In this document: positions 1 to 6,739 of the stretch, piece by piece
Layout of the letters: each line of letters starts with the position of its first letter
How positions within the stretch are numbered: position 1 is the first letter of the stretch
Assembly (NCBI GenBank): GCA_002427745.1
Contig: DIYF01000120.1
Location: 1,876-19,554, forward strand
Reading direction: 5' to 3'
Source of the DNA: Roseivirga sp. UBA6061
GTDB taxonomy: Bacteria > Bacteroidota > Bacteroidia > Cytophagales > Cyclobacteriaceae
Length of the DNA stretch: 17,679 nt
Notes under the pieces: generated by a model
What the model was told of the DNA's origin: nothing
Database searches by the model: none
Seen by the model: the letters and a program-made list of their open reading frames with translations, nothing else
Made by a program: the position numbers and the translations under genes

Positions 1-2
1 AG

Positions 3-90
3 GAATGACTCTGAGGGACTTCAAGAATGATTTTGAGGGACTTCAAGAATGATTCTGAGGGGCTTTAAGAATGACTCTGAGGGGTGGTTC
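3..90. repeat. 22-bp tandem repeat array, about four copies
   Basis: Four consecutive units of 22 bp start at 3, 25, 47 and 69. Their consensus is gaatgaYtYtgagggRctt followed by YaA. Units 1 and 2 differ at two positions; unit 4 diverges in its last bases. A degenerate fifth copy may lie near 114-132 (gattgttctgagaggggg). The period is not a multiple of three, and the array lies beyond the stop codon of the glycosyltransferase gene, so it is probably non-coding. It may continue past the window edge. No spacers separate the units, so this is not a CRISPR array. The function is unknown. A spacing near two helical turns would place each unit on the same DNA face. Confidence 0.8.
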
Positions 91-135
91 GAGTCTTCAG
101 AAAGGACTCTATGAGATTGTTCTGAGAGGGGGCAA

Positions 136-1158
136 TCAGAGGAAGAACCAGTAGTCCTGGACAGGGTGTTTTCCCCATTTACCAAGGGTATAGGCAATTT
201 CTTCGCGCCCTTCAGGAGAAGCGACCACGGTAATGATTTGGGGATTAGCGAGGCTTTTTATGACCTCATAATGCTCCATGCGAATGCCATAGACGTCTTT
301 GCCAATTTTGTTCTCATTGTCGCAGACCCAGTGAAACATCTGACCATTTTGGAGGAGGAGTCTGGCCATGTCTTTGCCATTGCGTCCTGCGCCCCAGAGC
401 ACCAGAGGTCTTGGTTCTTCCCTGTCGATTTTCAGGAAATAGCGAAGCTTCAGTTCAAAGTAGCGATTGTCTTTATAAACATCCCAGGTGCGTGAGATAC
501 GTTCAGAACGGTCGCGCCAGAAATGCAGTACTCTATCAATGCCAACGACCTGTAAGCCTGCCTGGTAAAAGCGAAAGCAGAGATCGTAATCTTCGGGATA
601 TACTTCAGGCTCAAAAGCACCGACTTTGGCAAAGTCATCGCGATGGATCATCCAGCAATGGGAAGGAATTACACACTCGCGATAAATCTGTTCGTAATGG
701 CTGCTGGTGCGAGCCAGGTCGTTCAGCCAGCGGTCGTAGCGTAAGAATCCGTCTCCCACTTCTCCCTCGTCTACGAAGTGTTGGGTACCTCCTGCTACCA
801 GGGTGCCTTTTCCGTGCTTGAGCCAGGCATCCAGCATGACCTGTAATTTATAGCTCGGCATTTTATCATCAGAGTCCATCCGATTGATCAATTCTCCTCT
901 GATATGGGGATAGCCTTCTTTTAGTGTCGGTATCAGCAAAGGTCTTTTGCTATGGAACACACGGATTCTGGAGTCTTTTTTAGCATAGGCTTCCAGTATC
1001 TCCGGTGTATCATCTGTGGAGTGATCATTTACGGCAATGAGTTCCCAGTGCTGGTAAGTTTGGTCAATGATAGAGTCCAGACAGGCAGGCAGATAAGGGG
1101 CCGTGTCTTTTGCTGCCATGATAATAGAAATCAGGGGATGTTTGCTTACCTCGGGCAT
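136..1158 (-). CDS. Family 2 glycosyltransferase with C-terminal Rossmann-like domain
   Basis: A 340-residue protein. Residues 9-220 form a GT-A fold: ISIIMAAKD near residue 10, VNDHSTDDT at 43-51, and the nucleotide-sugar/metal DXD-type motif MDSDD at 94-98. The acceptor-side acidic motif PEDYDLCFR is at 188-196. Such enzymes transfer a sugar from a nucleotide-sugar donor, typically for surface polysaccharide or glycoprotein synthesis. Residues 250-340 begin with VLWGAGRNGK, a glycine-rich nucleotide-binding-like motif, and resemble the N-terminal domain of PglD-type or NAD-binding proteins; this addition is less usual. There is no signal peptide or membrane span, so it is probably cytoplasmic. 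The start is the ATG at 1158; no Shine-Dalgarno is evident. It is the only sugar-transfer gene in the window, so its acceptor cannot be inferred. Confidence 0.88.
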   Translation of the reverse strand: MPEVSKHPLISIIMAAKDTAPYLPACLDSIIDQTYQHWELIAVNDHSTDDTPEILEAYAKKDSRIRVFHSKRPLLIPTLKEGYPHIRGELINRMDSDDKMPSYKLQVMLDAWLKHGKGTLVAGGTQHFVDEGEVGDGFLRYDRWLNDLARTSSHYEQIYRECVIPSHCWMIHRDDFAKVGAFEPEVYPEDYDLCFRFYQAGLQVVGIDRVLHFWRDRSERISRTWDVYKDNRYFELKLRYFLKIDREEPRPLVLWGAGRNGKDMARLLLQNGQMFHWVCDNENKIGKDVYGIRMEHYEVIKSLANPQIITVVASPEGREEIAYTLGKWGKHPVQDYWFFL

Positions 1159-1312
1159 GATCAGTTATCTGGTATGCAAATAAATCAAAATTCAAGAGAA
1201 GGGCCTCACCGGCTGGTTTTTCCTGAATGATGGCAGGGCACATGCCTAAGATGATAGCAGAGAGCACTGAGGAAATTCGCCTGACTACTTTGAGTGGTCG
1301 GACGAATAGGCT

Positions 1313-1350
1313 GAAAAAATGAAGGGAAGCCGGCATCTCCGAACTTCCCT
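1313..1350 (-). terminator. Rho-independent terminator of the surface-protein operon
   Basis: Read on the minus strand, AGGGAAG pairs with CTTCCCT (1344-1350 with 1323-1329), extended inside by CGG/CCG around a short loop. A run of six T follows (a-run at 1314-1319 on the plus strand). It lies about 85 bp beyond the stop of the TSP3-motif lipoprotein gene and separates it from the glycosyltransferase gene. Confidence 0.8.
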
Positions 1351-1434
1351 ATGGTTCCTCAACCATTAAGTCTTAGTACTTTGGGTCTGTTGAGGTACCT
1401 GTGCATATTGGGTTTCTTTATCGTTTCAAAAAGA

Positions 1435-2577
1435 TCATTGGATCGTTTTTCTCACGATTACTTCATTATCCAGAACCACATTGGTGCTCCAGATAAACAG
1501 CGCATCATTGCCACTGGCATCGAAAATGTCGGTGAAGTTGGTGTAAGCCGCCTTGTTATCTACACCTATGGTATTGTTGGTGTAGGTAGTTGCTGCAGGC
1601 CAGGCTGAGTCATCGAAAGTTTCGGAGGTCCAGTTATCCGGTACCGCCCAGTGGACGGCATAAAAACTGCTGCCATCGTTGCTGTCTGAGTCATCACAGT
1701 TGTTTGATAGTCGCTCAGTGCCATTTTCGCTGAGACATGAGAGATCTTTTATCGGGGCGGTATAAAAGGTCTGTGCTTTCCAGGAATCATCGGTGATGTC
1801 GATGATATTATCTGAGGCATCTTTGAATACAGCTACCATACCGCCATCTCCTGCATGATGGGCAAAGCTCCCGCTGGCTTCTGTGCCGAGCCCCAGGTTT
1901 TCCTCCCAGTCTACCAGCTTCATGGCTACGGTGAAGGGACGGTTGACCTTAAAACGTACCAGGTCAGAGTTGAACTGAGTAAAAGGTACATTGTCTTTGC
2001 CTACGGGAACCCCGTTGATATACATTTCAAAGTAGTTATCGGCAAATATGTAGGCTGTGATGACCTCACCATCCGTATCAATTTCCACAATATCAGATCC
2101 ATCCAGCGCAGCGAGTGCGGCAGCTGTATTGGCATAATTGTTTCCATTGCACGGATTGTGAAGGTCAGAGGCGAAAGGGAAGTCACCATTATCATAGTTG
2201 ACTGCTGCCGGCATTACCCAGGTATTGCCATCTGTCGAAGTGATGGTGCCCAGTCCGGCAGTCCTGCCGCAATCGAGTAAGTTATTTGTTGTAGTCGTAG
2301 CAATGCCCTGGCTTACTGATCCGGTACCCGTGTAGTCATCGTTACTTGATCCTGATCCGCCTGTGTCATCCGTGTCGGTATTGTCCAGTACATAGCCGCT
2401 GGGTTGTTCACAGGCTGTGAGTGAAACAGCCGGGTTGCCCAGTCCGTCATTGTCAAAGTCCTGATACCAGGTTTGTTGCTGACAATCTGCGTCTTCGCTT
2501 CCGGTGCAGGCCACCGTGATGGTGAGTACCATCAGCGCTGCCAGCATATTGAGAAGTCGGGATTTTGAGTTATACAT
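1435..2577 (-). CDS. Lipoprotein with TSP3-like motif and galactose-binding-like C-terminus
   Basis: A 380-residue protein from the ATG at 2577. An ATG at 2616 is in frame, but it would overlap the preceding gene and push the signal peptide 13 residues inward. From 2577 the protein opens with a typical signal peptide and the lipobox TITVAC, lipidated at Cys24. Residues 37-70 (WYQDFDNDGLGNP, then CEQPSGYV and an acidic tail) match the thrombospondin type 3-like calcium-binding motif common in Bacteroidota surface proteins. A Gly/Ser/Asp linker follows. The rest is beta-rich; the end (NWTSETFDDSAWP at 315-327, then FIWSTNVVLDN) resembles the jelly-roll or galactose-binding-like segments of exported carbohydrate-interacting proteins. 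No catalytic residues are recognisable. It is the last gene before the terminator at 1313-1350. Localisation is probably the outer membrane; the ligand is unknown. Confidence 0.78.
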   Translation of the reverse strand: MYNSKSRLLNMLAALMVLTITVACTGSEDADCQQQTWYQDFDNDGLGNPAVSLTACEQPSGYVLDNTDTDDTGGSGSSNDDYTGTGSVSQGIATTTTNNLLDCGRTAGLGTITSTDGNTWVMPAAVNYDNGDFPFASDLHNPCNGNNYANTAAALAALDGSDIVEIDTDGEVITAYIFADNYFEMYINGVPVGKDNVPFTQFNSDLVRFKVNRPFTVAMKLVDWEENLGLGTEASGSFAHHAGDGGMVAVFKDASDNIIDITDDSWKAQTFYTAPIKDLSCLSENGTERLSNNCDDSDSNDGSSFYAVHWAVPDNWTSETFDDSAWPAATTYTNNTIGVDNKAAYTNFTDIFDASGNDALFIWSTNVVLDNEVIVRKTIQ

Positions 2578-2593
2578 TTTTCTTGTTGTCTTT

Positions 2594-2821
2594 TTATTCT
2601 TTGATACTATTGTCAAGCACTATGCTGGCATCGTGTATTTCTTCAGCCGGCAGGGAGTGGTGGTGTTTCTTAACCGGCAGAGGACTCAAGGCAGGGGTTG
2701 ATAGCTCTGCCTGATCCGTGTCCTTTTGCGTATCGGCCTGCACCAGGAAGGTGGCCAGCCCCATAACCAGGGCAATGGCCCAGGCAAACGCCTCCTTATT
2801 GATCTTTTTAGTTAACATCAT
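2594..2821 (-). CDS. Small exported histidine-containing protein
   Basis: A 75-residue protein. An Ala/Leu-rich hydrophobic segment (residues 10-28) ends in VQA-DT, a plausible signal peptidase I site, leaving a mature peptide of about 45 residues with the cluster KKHHH at 51-55. The tandem ATGATG start lies inside the end of the PEBP gene: 14 bases overlap, and the same bases encode its last residues (FNDVN) and stop. This suggests translational coupling. The stop is 16 bases before the next gene's start. The protein is not recognised as any family. The evidence that it is real is the tight packing in the operon and the export signal. Metal binding by the histidines is only a possibility. 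Confidence 0.6.
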   Translation of the reverse strand: MMLTKKINKEAFAWAIALVMGLATFLVQADTQKDTDQAELSTPALSPLPVKKHHHSLPAEEIHDASIVLDNSIKE

Positions 2822-3377
2822 TAAAAGTCAGAGTAGCAGTGCCGATGGTTGTGACTGTCTGTACAGCCGCCAGAAATGTGGTATAATCTACGCTGAGTGA
2901 GCTTTCAGAGGGAAAGCTTGCTGGCGTTTCAGACAGGGCAAAAATCCTGATGTGATACTCATGACTACCGGCAGAGGGCGAGCAGGGCGAAGTATAGGAT
3001 ATCGCATTGCCGTCTTTGTTTGCTCCCATAAACCAGGGACCGTCATCTGCCGTGCCGTAGGGAATCTCCGTTACCGAGGGGTCAATGTTCCAAAGGTGCA
3101 GGTATGAATTGGCCTGTGTCTGATCATCCGGGTCAGGGAAGTGGTACATGATGATGGCCAGAGACCCTGTACCTTCGGGGACATTTTCCCAGGCCAGTGG
3201 AATGGAGTTTTCGACTCCATCTGTTTTTGTCTCGCATTTGTAATCATCCAACAGCTCTCCATTGACCACGGCCTCACTGGTGAGGGTAAAGTCGAGAGAG
3301 TCGGTGGGGCTGTCCTCGCCATCTTCACTACAGGCCATGACCAATAGGAAAACAGGGAGATAAATTAACTTTTTCAT
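2808..3377 (-). CDS. YbhB/YbcL-like (PEBP family) lipoprotein
   Basis: A 189-residue protein with a signal peptide and the lipobox LVMAC, lipidated at Cys16. The body matches the phosphatidylethanolamine-binding (Raf kinase inhibitor-like) fold in its bacterial YbhB/YbcL form. The diagnostic parts are LAIIMYHFPDPDD at 73-85 (the DPD ligand-site loop), HLWNID at 94-99, and the ligand-pocket segment YTSPCSPSAGSHEYHIRIFA at 128-147, which corresponds to the family's GPCPP-G-H-Y pattern. Biochemical roles of bacterial members are poorly known; small-ligand or lipid binding is the usual assumption. Most bacterial members are cytoplasmic or periplasmic, so a lipidated version implies a membrane-anchored pocket. 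It sits between the SHD1-like gene (64 bp upstream) and the overlapping small-protein gene. Confidence 0.85.
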   Translation of the reverse strand: MKKLIYLPVFLLVMACSEDGEDSPTDSLDFTLTSEAVVNGELLDDYKCETKTDGVENSIPLAWENVPEGTGSLAIIMYHFPDPDDQTQANSYLHLWNIDPSVTEIPYGTADDGPWFMGANKDGNAISYTSPCSPSAGSHEYHIRIFALSETPASFPSESSLSVDYTTFLAAVQTVTTIGTATLTFNDVN

Positions 3378-3441
3378 AATTGTATTTGATTGAGGTTTGT
3401 ATTGATAATTGTTCAGAAAAATCTGAGGATAGCCCAGGCGC

Positions 3442-3894
3442 TTACGAACCGTGAGCTAAAGGTGTCTTGTGTGTTCCTTGTCTGAAGAGGGCAACTGTTA
3501 ACAGGAGTGCGAGAAGCAGTATGGAGCCGGTTAAGGGTTGAACCCAATAGCCGATGTTCTTTGCTTTTCTGTCGGCCTGGTCCAGGTAGCGAGCTGAGGT
3601 GATCTGCTCAATTTCCCTGAGCTTGCGGTTGACATATTTCTGATCGACCCAGGAGAGTTTTTCGATGGCAATTGATACGACCCCATCTGCCTTCTCGATG
3701 AATACTTTACCGGCTTTTGCCAGCAGAAAGGTTCCTTCCGCTGCGATGCGTTTGTCTTCAAATTTCCAGGTGCGGACTTCGGTCTGCCCGTAATCATCAT
3801 GGTGTGTATGTCGGGAGCCGGTCTGTGGGTCGTGATAGCCATAGACCGCTGTCTGTGCTATGAAAAGCACAAGGAGTATCGGGAGTCGCTTCAT
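3442..3894 (-). CDS. SHD1-like domain protein with single C-terminal membrane span
   Basis: A 150-residue protein. A signal peptide (1-18) is followed by the His-rich stretch YHDPQTGSRHTHHDD (20-34). Residues 38-92 (RTWKFEDKRIAAEG, then KVFIEKADG and IEKLSWVDQKYV) match the SLA1 homology domain 1 pattern. This small beta-rich domain binds peptides in eukaryotes and occurs in exported proteins of Planctomycetes and some Bacteroidota. A charged helical region comes next, then a membrane span at about 122-138 and a short basic tail. The topology suggests an inner-membrane anchor with the SHD1-like domain in the periplasm. It is the first gene after the TonB-dependent receptor and probably shares its transcript. 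Function is unknown. The domain call rests on motif recognition alone and is moderately sure. Confidence 0.7.
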   Translation of the reverse strand: MKRLPILLVLFIAQTAVYGYHDPQTGSRHTHHDDYGQTEVRTWKFEDKRIAAEGTFLLAKAGKVFIEKADGVVSIAIEKLSWVDQKYVNRKLREIEQITSARYLDQADRKAKNIGYWVQPLTGSILLLALLLTVALFRQGTHKTPLAHGS

Positions 3895-3895
3895 C

Positions 3896-3969
3896 AGTAC
3901 TAAGGTTTAGGAGCGGGTTTATCCGCTCTGCGTACTATGGACGAACTCAGGGGAGGGCTACCCAACCCC
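3896..3969 (-). other. Two intercistronic hairpins between receptor and SHD1-like genes
   Basis: The 88-bp gap holds two inverted repeats. The first, at 3950-3969, pairs GGGG with CCCC and GGG with CCC around a short loop. The second nests GAGCGG/CCGCTC (3911-3916 with 3923-3928) inside AGTAC/GTACT (3896-3900 with 3932-3936), ending two bases before the start codon at 3894. Neither is followed by a T-run in the direction of transcription, so they are not ordinary terminators. They could set the relative expression of the two genes by mRNA stabilisation or by limiting read-through and translation. Confidence 0.5.
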
Positions 3970-3982
3970 CTTGCAAAAAGTT

Positions 3983-6484
3983 TTAGAAAATAATTTTCAC
4001 CTGCAGGTTGGGGGCAAAGCGAATGCCTTGACGCAGGAAGTCGTTGGTGCGTACGTTTGTCTGGAAAATATTGATGATGTTTTCCCGATCATACAGGTTG
4101 AGTACAGAGAAACCAATAACCCCTTTCCAGGCTGCTCCGGCCGGAGAGAAGCGATAGGTAGTGGAAAGGTCCATTTGATGTTGTGCCGGGAAGCGGTCTT
4201 CGTAGGGAACATCCAATGAGTCTCCGCCAATAATATTTTCGCTGGAGGGTATGTTCACCGGCAGACCCGTCATAAGTCCCCATGACAGGGCAAAGTTCCA
4301 CCGTTTTCGGGAGTAGAGCCATTTGATATTCAGGGCATGCCGCTGATCGTAATAGGAAAACTGCGTGTTTCCCCTGAAACGGTCTTCTGTTTGCCCAAGG
4401 GTATAGCTGAACCAGGTTTCAAATCTGTTCCATCTCTTTTTGACAAGCAGGTCAGCACCTACGGTATTCAGGTCACCACTTTGGTCGGGTAGAGGGTTCT
4501 GACCGTCAATTAATCCGGGTCTGCTGATATTGTCAATATCGTTGGCATAGAGCTCCAGATCGATCAGCCAGTCGCCTTTATCGTATAAAGCGCCAGCCAT
4601 AAACTGAAGCCCCTCCACGATTTGATCATTGCGTTCGGCCAGGCTCCAGAACTGGGTGCCGATTTTAAAATCTGCGAAATCATTGCCGTATTGCTGCTGG
4701 ATATACTGGTGTGTTCGGCTGGCAGCTCCTTTGATGAAAAAAGACTTTGATACCAGGTAGGTCATGGAGAACCTGGGGTCGATAAACTGATTTTGATTGA
4801 CCGAGTAAAAGTCAGCGCGCAGGCCGGCATTCAGAATAAGCCTTGAACCGATTTCCTGTTCCAGATTGGCAAAGAAACTGTGGGTTTCTGTTTCATTGTT
4901 CTTTTTTTCCAGAGCACTGCTGTTTCCATTTTGAGATTCATCAAAAATGGCCTTTTGATCTGCGTAGTTATAGCCAAGGTTCCAGGTGGCTTTCTCGGTT
5001 GGCTGCCAGTTGACCAGGGCCTTCAAGCGATTGTCGGTGATCACATTTTCAGTAGTCTGGTCGTTTCTACTGCCACGGTCCAGATCAACACGGTCTTCGA
5101 AGATATTATAGGATGAGTTGGTAAAAGCCAGTCGGGTGCTGAGTTTATCGGACCAGCCGCCTGACCAGTTGAGCGTAAAACCGGTGTTATCCAGGCTGTT
5201 GTCCTCGGTTCGGTTTCGGTTACCTCCCTGAGAGTTCAGGTCGTATACAAGAGAATTCTGAATGTTGAGATAACTCAGGGTAAGCTTATGCTGATCGTTT
5301 ACGTCATAGATGAGCTTACCGCTGATATCACTGAACCTGATCTTGAGCTGGTCAAAGAAGGTATTATTACCATCGACCTGCCTTGAGGAAATGGCGCTTC
5401 CCTGAAAATTGAAGTCTGCGTAAGCATCCAGCTTGGGGGAGAAGCTATTGATGGGGTAGTTGGCTCTGGCAGAAAAAATCAGTCCCAGCCGTGGGGTAAT
5501 GGGCGCTTCAAATTCCAGTCCGCCCATCACGGTATTAGCCATCACTCCGGTCCTTACTCTGTCGGGTACTTCATCAGAAGTCTTTACGTTAATCAGTCCA
5601 CCTACACGGCCGCCCCATTTGGAAGGAAGATTGCCGCGATAAACTTCTATGTTGCGCACAACTCCTGGGTTGTAGGGTGAGAAAGTACCAAAGAAATGGC
5701 CATTGTGATAAATAGGAATATCGTCAAAAAGCGTAAGGTTGAGACCAAACGGACTGCCTCTGAAATTGAGACTGCCGGGCTTGCCATTGGGAGAGCGGAT
5801 GCCGGGAATGGCCTGTAGCACCTGTAGAATATCACCATCGGTTTCACCAGCTATCAGGCCCAGGTCTTTCATGTTAATCTCTACATGATGATCTCCGAGA
5901 AATGAATTAACGCCTGAAGTGAGGTAGGAGAGGATCGTAACTTCCCCCAGGTTTACAGTGTCCTGACTCAGAAAAACCTTCCCGTTCTTCTTAAGAATGT
6001 CAGCAGCTGTGGTCTTAACCGGGGTATAAAAGGATGTGGTGATCTCCAGGGAATCGGAAGGAAAGCTGTCATCCAGAAAATAAGAGCCGTTATTGGGAAT
6101 CAGGTAGCGTTGTTTGGTACCGTTGATGGTAACATAGATGAGCTCAATAGGGGTGTTGTCAGTTGCATCATTTACCTGAAAACTCAACATAGAGCGTATA
6201 GGAACGATGGCGTAATTGCCTTCGTTGGCCAGGTCGAACCTGATGGGAATACGTTCGGAGATATGTGCCAGTGAGCTGGTGAGTGAGAGGTCAGCCAGAG
6301 GTCTTGGCAGGCGGAGTCCCCGGATGAGTCTGACATTGTATGAAAAACGGATGTCATGTTTTTCTGACAGCTCGTCCAGAAGTGTGGTAAGTGCTACCTC
6401 AGTTCTGCCTGTCTGAGCAGTGGCCGGTTGGAGGATGGTTATCCATAATCCACAGAGCAAAACCAATAACAAACACTTTTTCAT
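3983..6484 (-). CDS. TonB-dependent outer-membrane receptor with STN signalling domain
   Basis: An 833-residue protein. It has a signal peptide (1-23, ending ATA-Q), then an STN domain at about 28-95 (LTTLLDELSEKHDIRFSYN is its first half), which in FecA-type transducers touches the FecR protein in the periplasm. Residues 98-180 look like a carboxypeptidase-regulatory-like beta domain, typical of Bacteroidota receptors. The plug follows at about 195-305 (ILQVLQAIPGIRSPNG, VYRGNLPSKWGGRVGG), then a beta-barrel ending in the aromatic LQVKIIF. It imports or senses a substrate using TonB/ExbBD energy. The ligand cannot be predicted; at 833 residues it is shorter than SusC-type glycan receptors and no SusD partner is nearby, which favours a siderophore, metal complex or small molecule. 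The sigma and FecR genes directly upstream indicate cell-surface signalling control. Confidence 0.93.
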   Translation of the reverse strand: MKKCLLLVLLCGLWITILQPATAQTGRTEVALTTLLDELSEKHDIRFSYNVRLIRGLRLPRPLADLSLTSSLAHISERIPIRFDLANEGNYAIVPIRSMLSFQVNDATDNTPIELIYVTINGTKQRYLIPNNGSYFLDDSFPSDSLEITTSFYTPVKTTAADILKKNGKVFLSQDTVNLGEVTILSYLTSGVNSFLGDHHVEINMKDLGLIAGETDGDILQVLQAIPGIRSPNGKPGSLNFRGSPFGLNLTLFDDIPIYHNGHFFGTFSPYNPGVVRNIEVYRGNLPSKWGGRVGGLINVKTSDEVPDRVRTGVMANTVMGGLEFEAPITPRLGLIFSARANYPINSFSPKLDAYADFNFQGSAISSRQVDGNNTFFDQLKIRFSDISGKLIYDVNDQHKLTLSYLNIQNSLVYDLNSQGGNRNRTEDNSLDNTGFTLNWSGGWSDKLSTRLAFTNSSYNIFEDRVDLDRGSRNDQTTENVITDNRLKALVNWQPTEKATWNLGYNYADQKAIFDESQNGNSSALEKKNNETETHSFFANLEQEIGSRLILNAGLRADFYSVNQNQFIDPRFSMTYLVSKSFFIKGAASRTHQYIQQQYGNDFADFKIGTQFWSLAERNDQIVEGLQFMAGALYDKGDWLIDLELYANDIDNISRPGLIDGQNPLPDQSGDLNTVGADLLVKKRWNRFETWFSYTLGQTEDRFRGNTQFSYYDQRHALNIKWLYSRKRWNFALSWGLMTGLPVNIPSSENIIGGDSLDVPYEDRFPAQHQMDLSTTYRFSPAGAAWKGVIGFSVLNLYDRENIINIFQTNVRTNDFLRQGIRFAPNLQVKIIF

Positions 6485-6519
6485 GCTGAGGCTATGTGTG
6501 AAATTATAAAAATGCCCAT

Positions 6520-6699
6520 TGTCTCAAAAGGTTCTCGTCTTAAGAATGAGGTGAATTAACCCGAATGGCTATCTCTTTACTATGGTGAAATCACCTGATG
6601 CCCCTTCCCGGAAACTTTCACGGGTGGCCAAAGACTTTGGTGTAAGACTCAGCGCAGGTTTTTTTATTTGTGATGATGGTTTTACTGACTTTTGAGACA
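6520..6699. mobile_element. Possible MITE or IS remnant with 11-bp terminal inverted repeats
   Basis: The 11-mer tgtctcaaaag at 6520-6530 recurs as its exact reverse complement at 6689-6699, enclosing a 180-bp non-coding stretch. Sequences of the form TGTCTCAAAAG resemble the ends of transposons found in Bacteroidota, but this is from memory of the pattern, not a search. I found no convincing target-site duplication and no transposase fragment. The repeat does not extend inward beyond 11 bp. It occupies most of the gap between the FecR-like gene and the receptor gene, so it would carry or flank the receptor promoter. It could also be a regulatory looping pair or a chance repeat. Confidence 0.4.
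6584..6640. promoter_or_regulatory. Palindromes upstream of the TonB receptor gene
   Basis: Three short inverted repeats lie in tandem about 100-160 bp upstream of the receptor start: GGTGA-AA-TCACC (6584-6595), CCCG/CGGG (6607-6610 with 6621-6624) and CCAAAG-A-CTTTGG (6628-6640). Compact palindromes of this kind can be operator sites or leader RNA structure. No regulator consensus is recognised, and I could not identify a Bacteroidota -7 box (TAnnTTTG) next to them. Confidence 0.35.
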
Positions 6700-6739
6700 C
6701 AGCCTTTTGCCGTACTCACCTCTCTGAATATCTGAGGCT

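Noticed and set aside
3..90. CRISPR array
   Set aside because: Units abut with no spacers, the unit is only 22 bp, and no cas genes are present.
411..821. Plus-strand open frame opposite the glycosyltransferase
   Set aside because: Low-complexity Arg/Ser-rich translation with no domain, fully overlapped by a gene with clear GT2 motifs.
2578..2616. Upstream ATG at 2616 as the start of the TSP3-motif lipoprotein
   Set aside because: It would overlap the preceding small gene by 23 bp and add 13 polar residues before a signal peptide that is already complete from the ATG at 2577.
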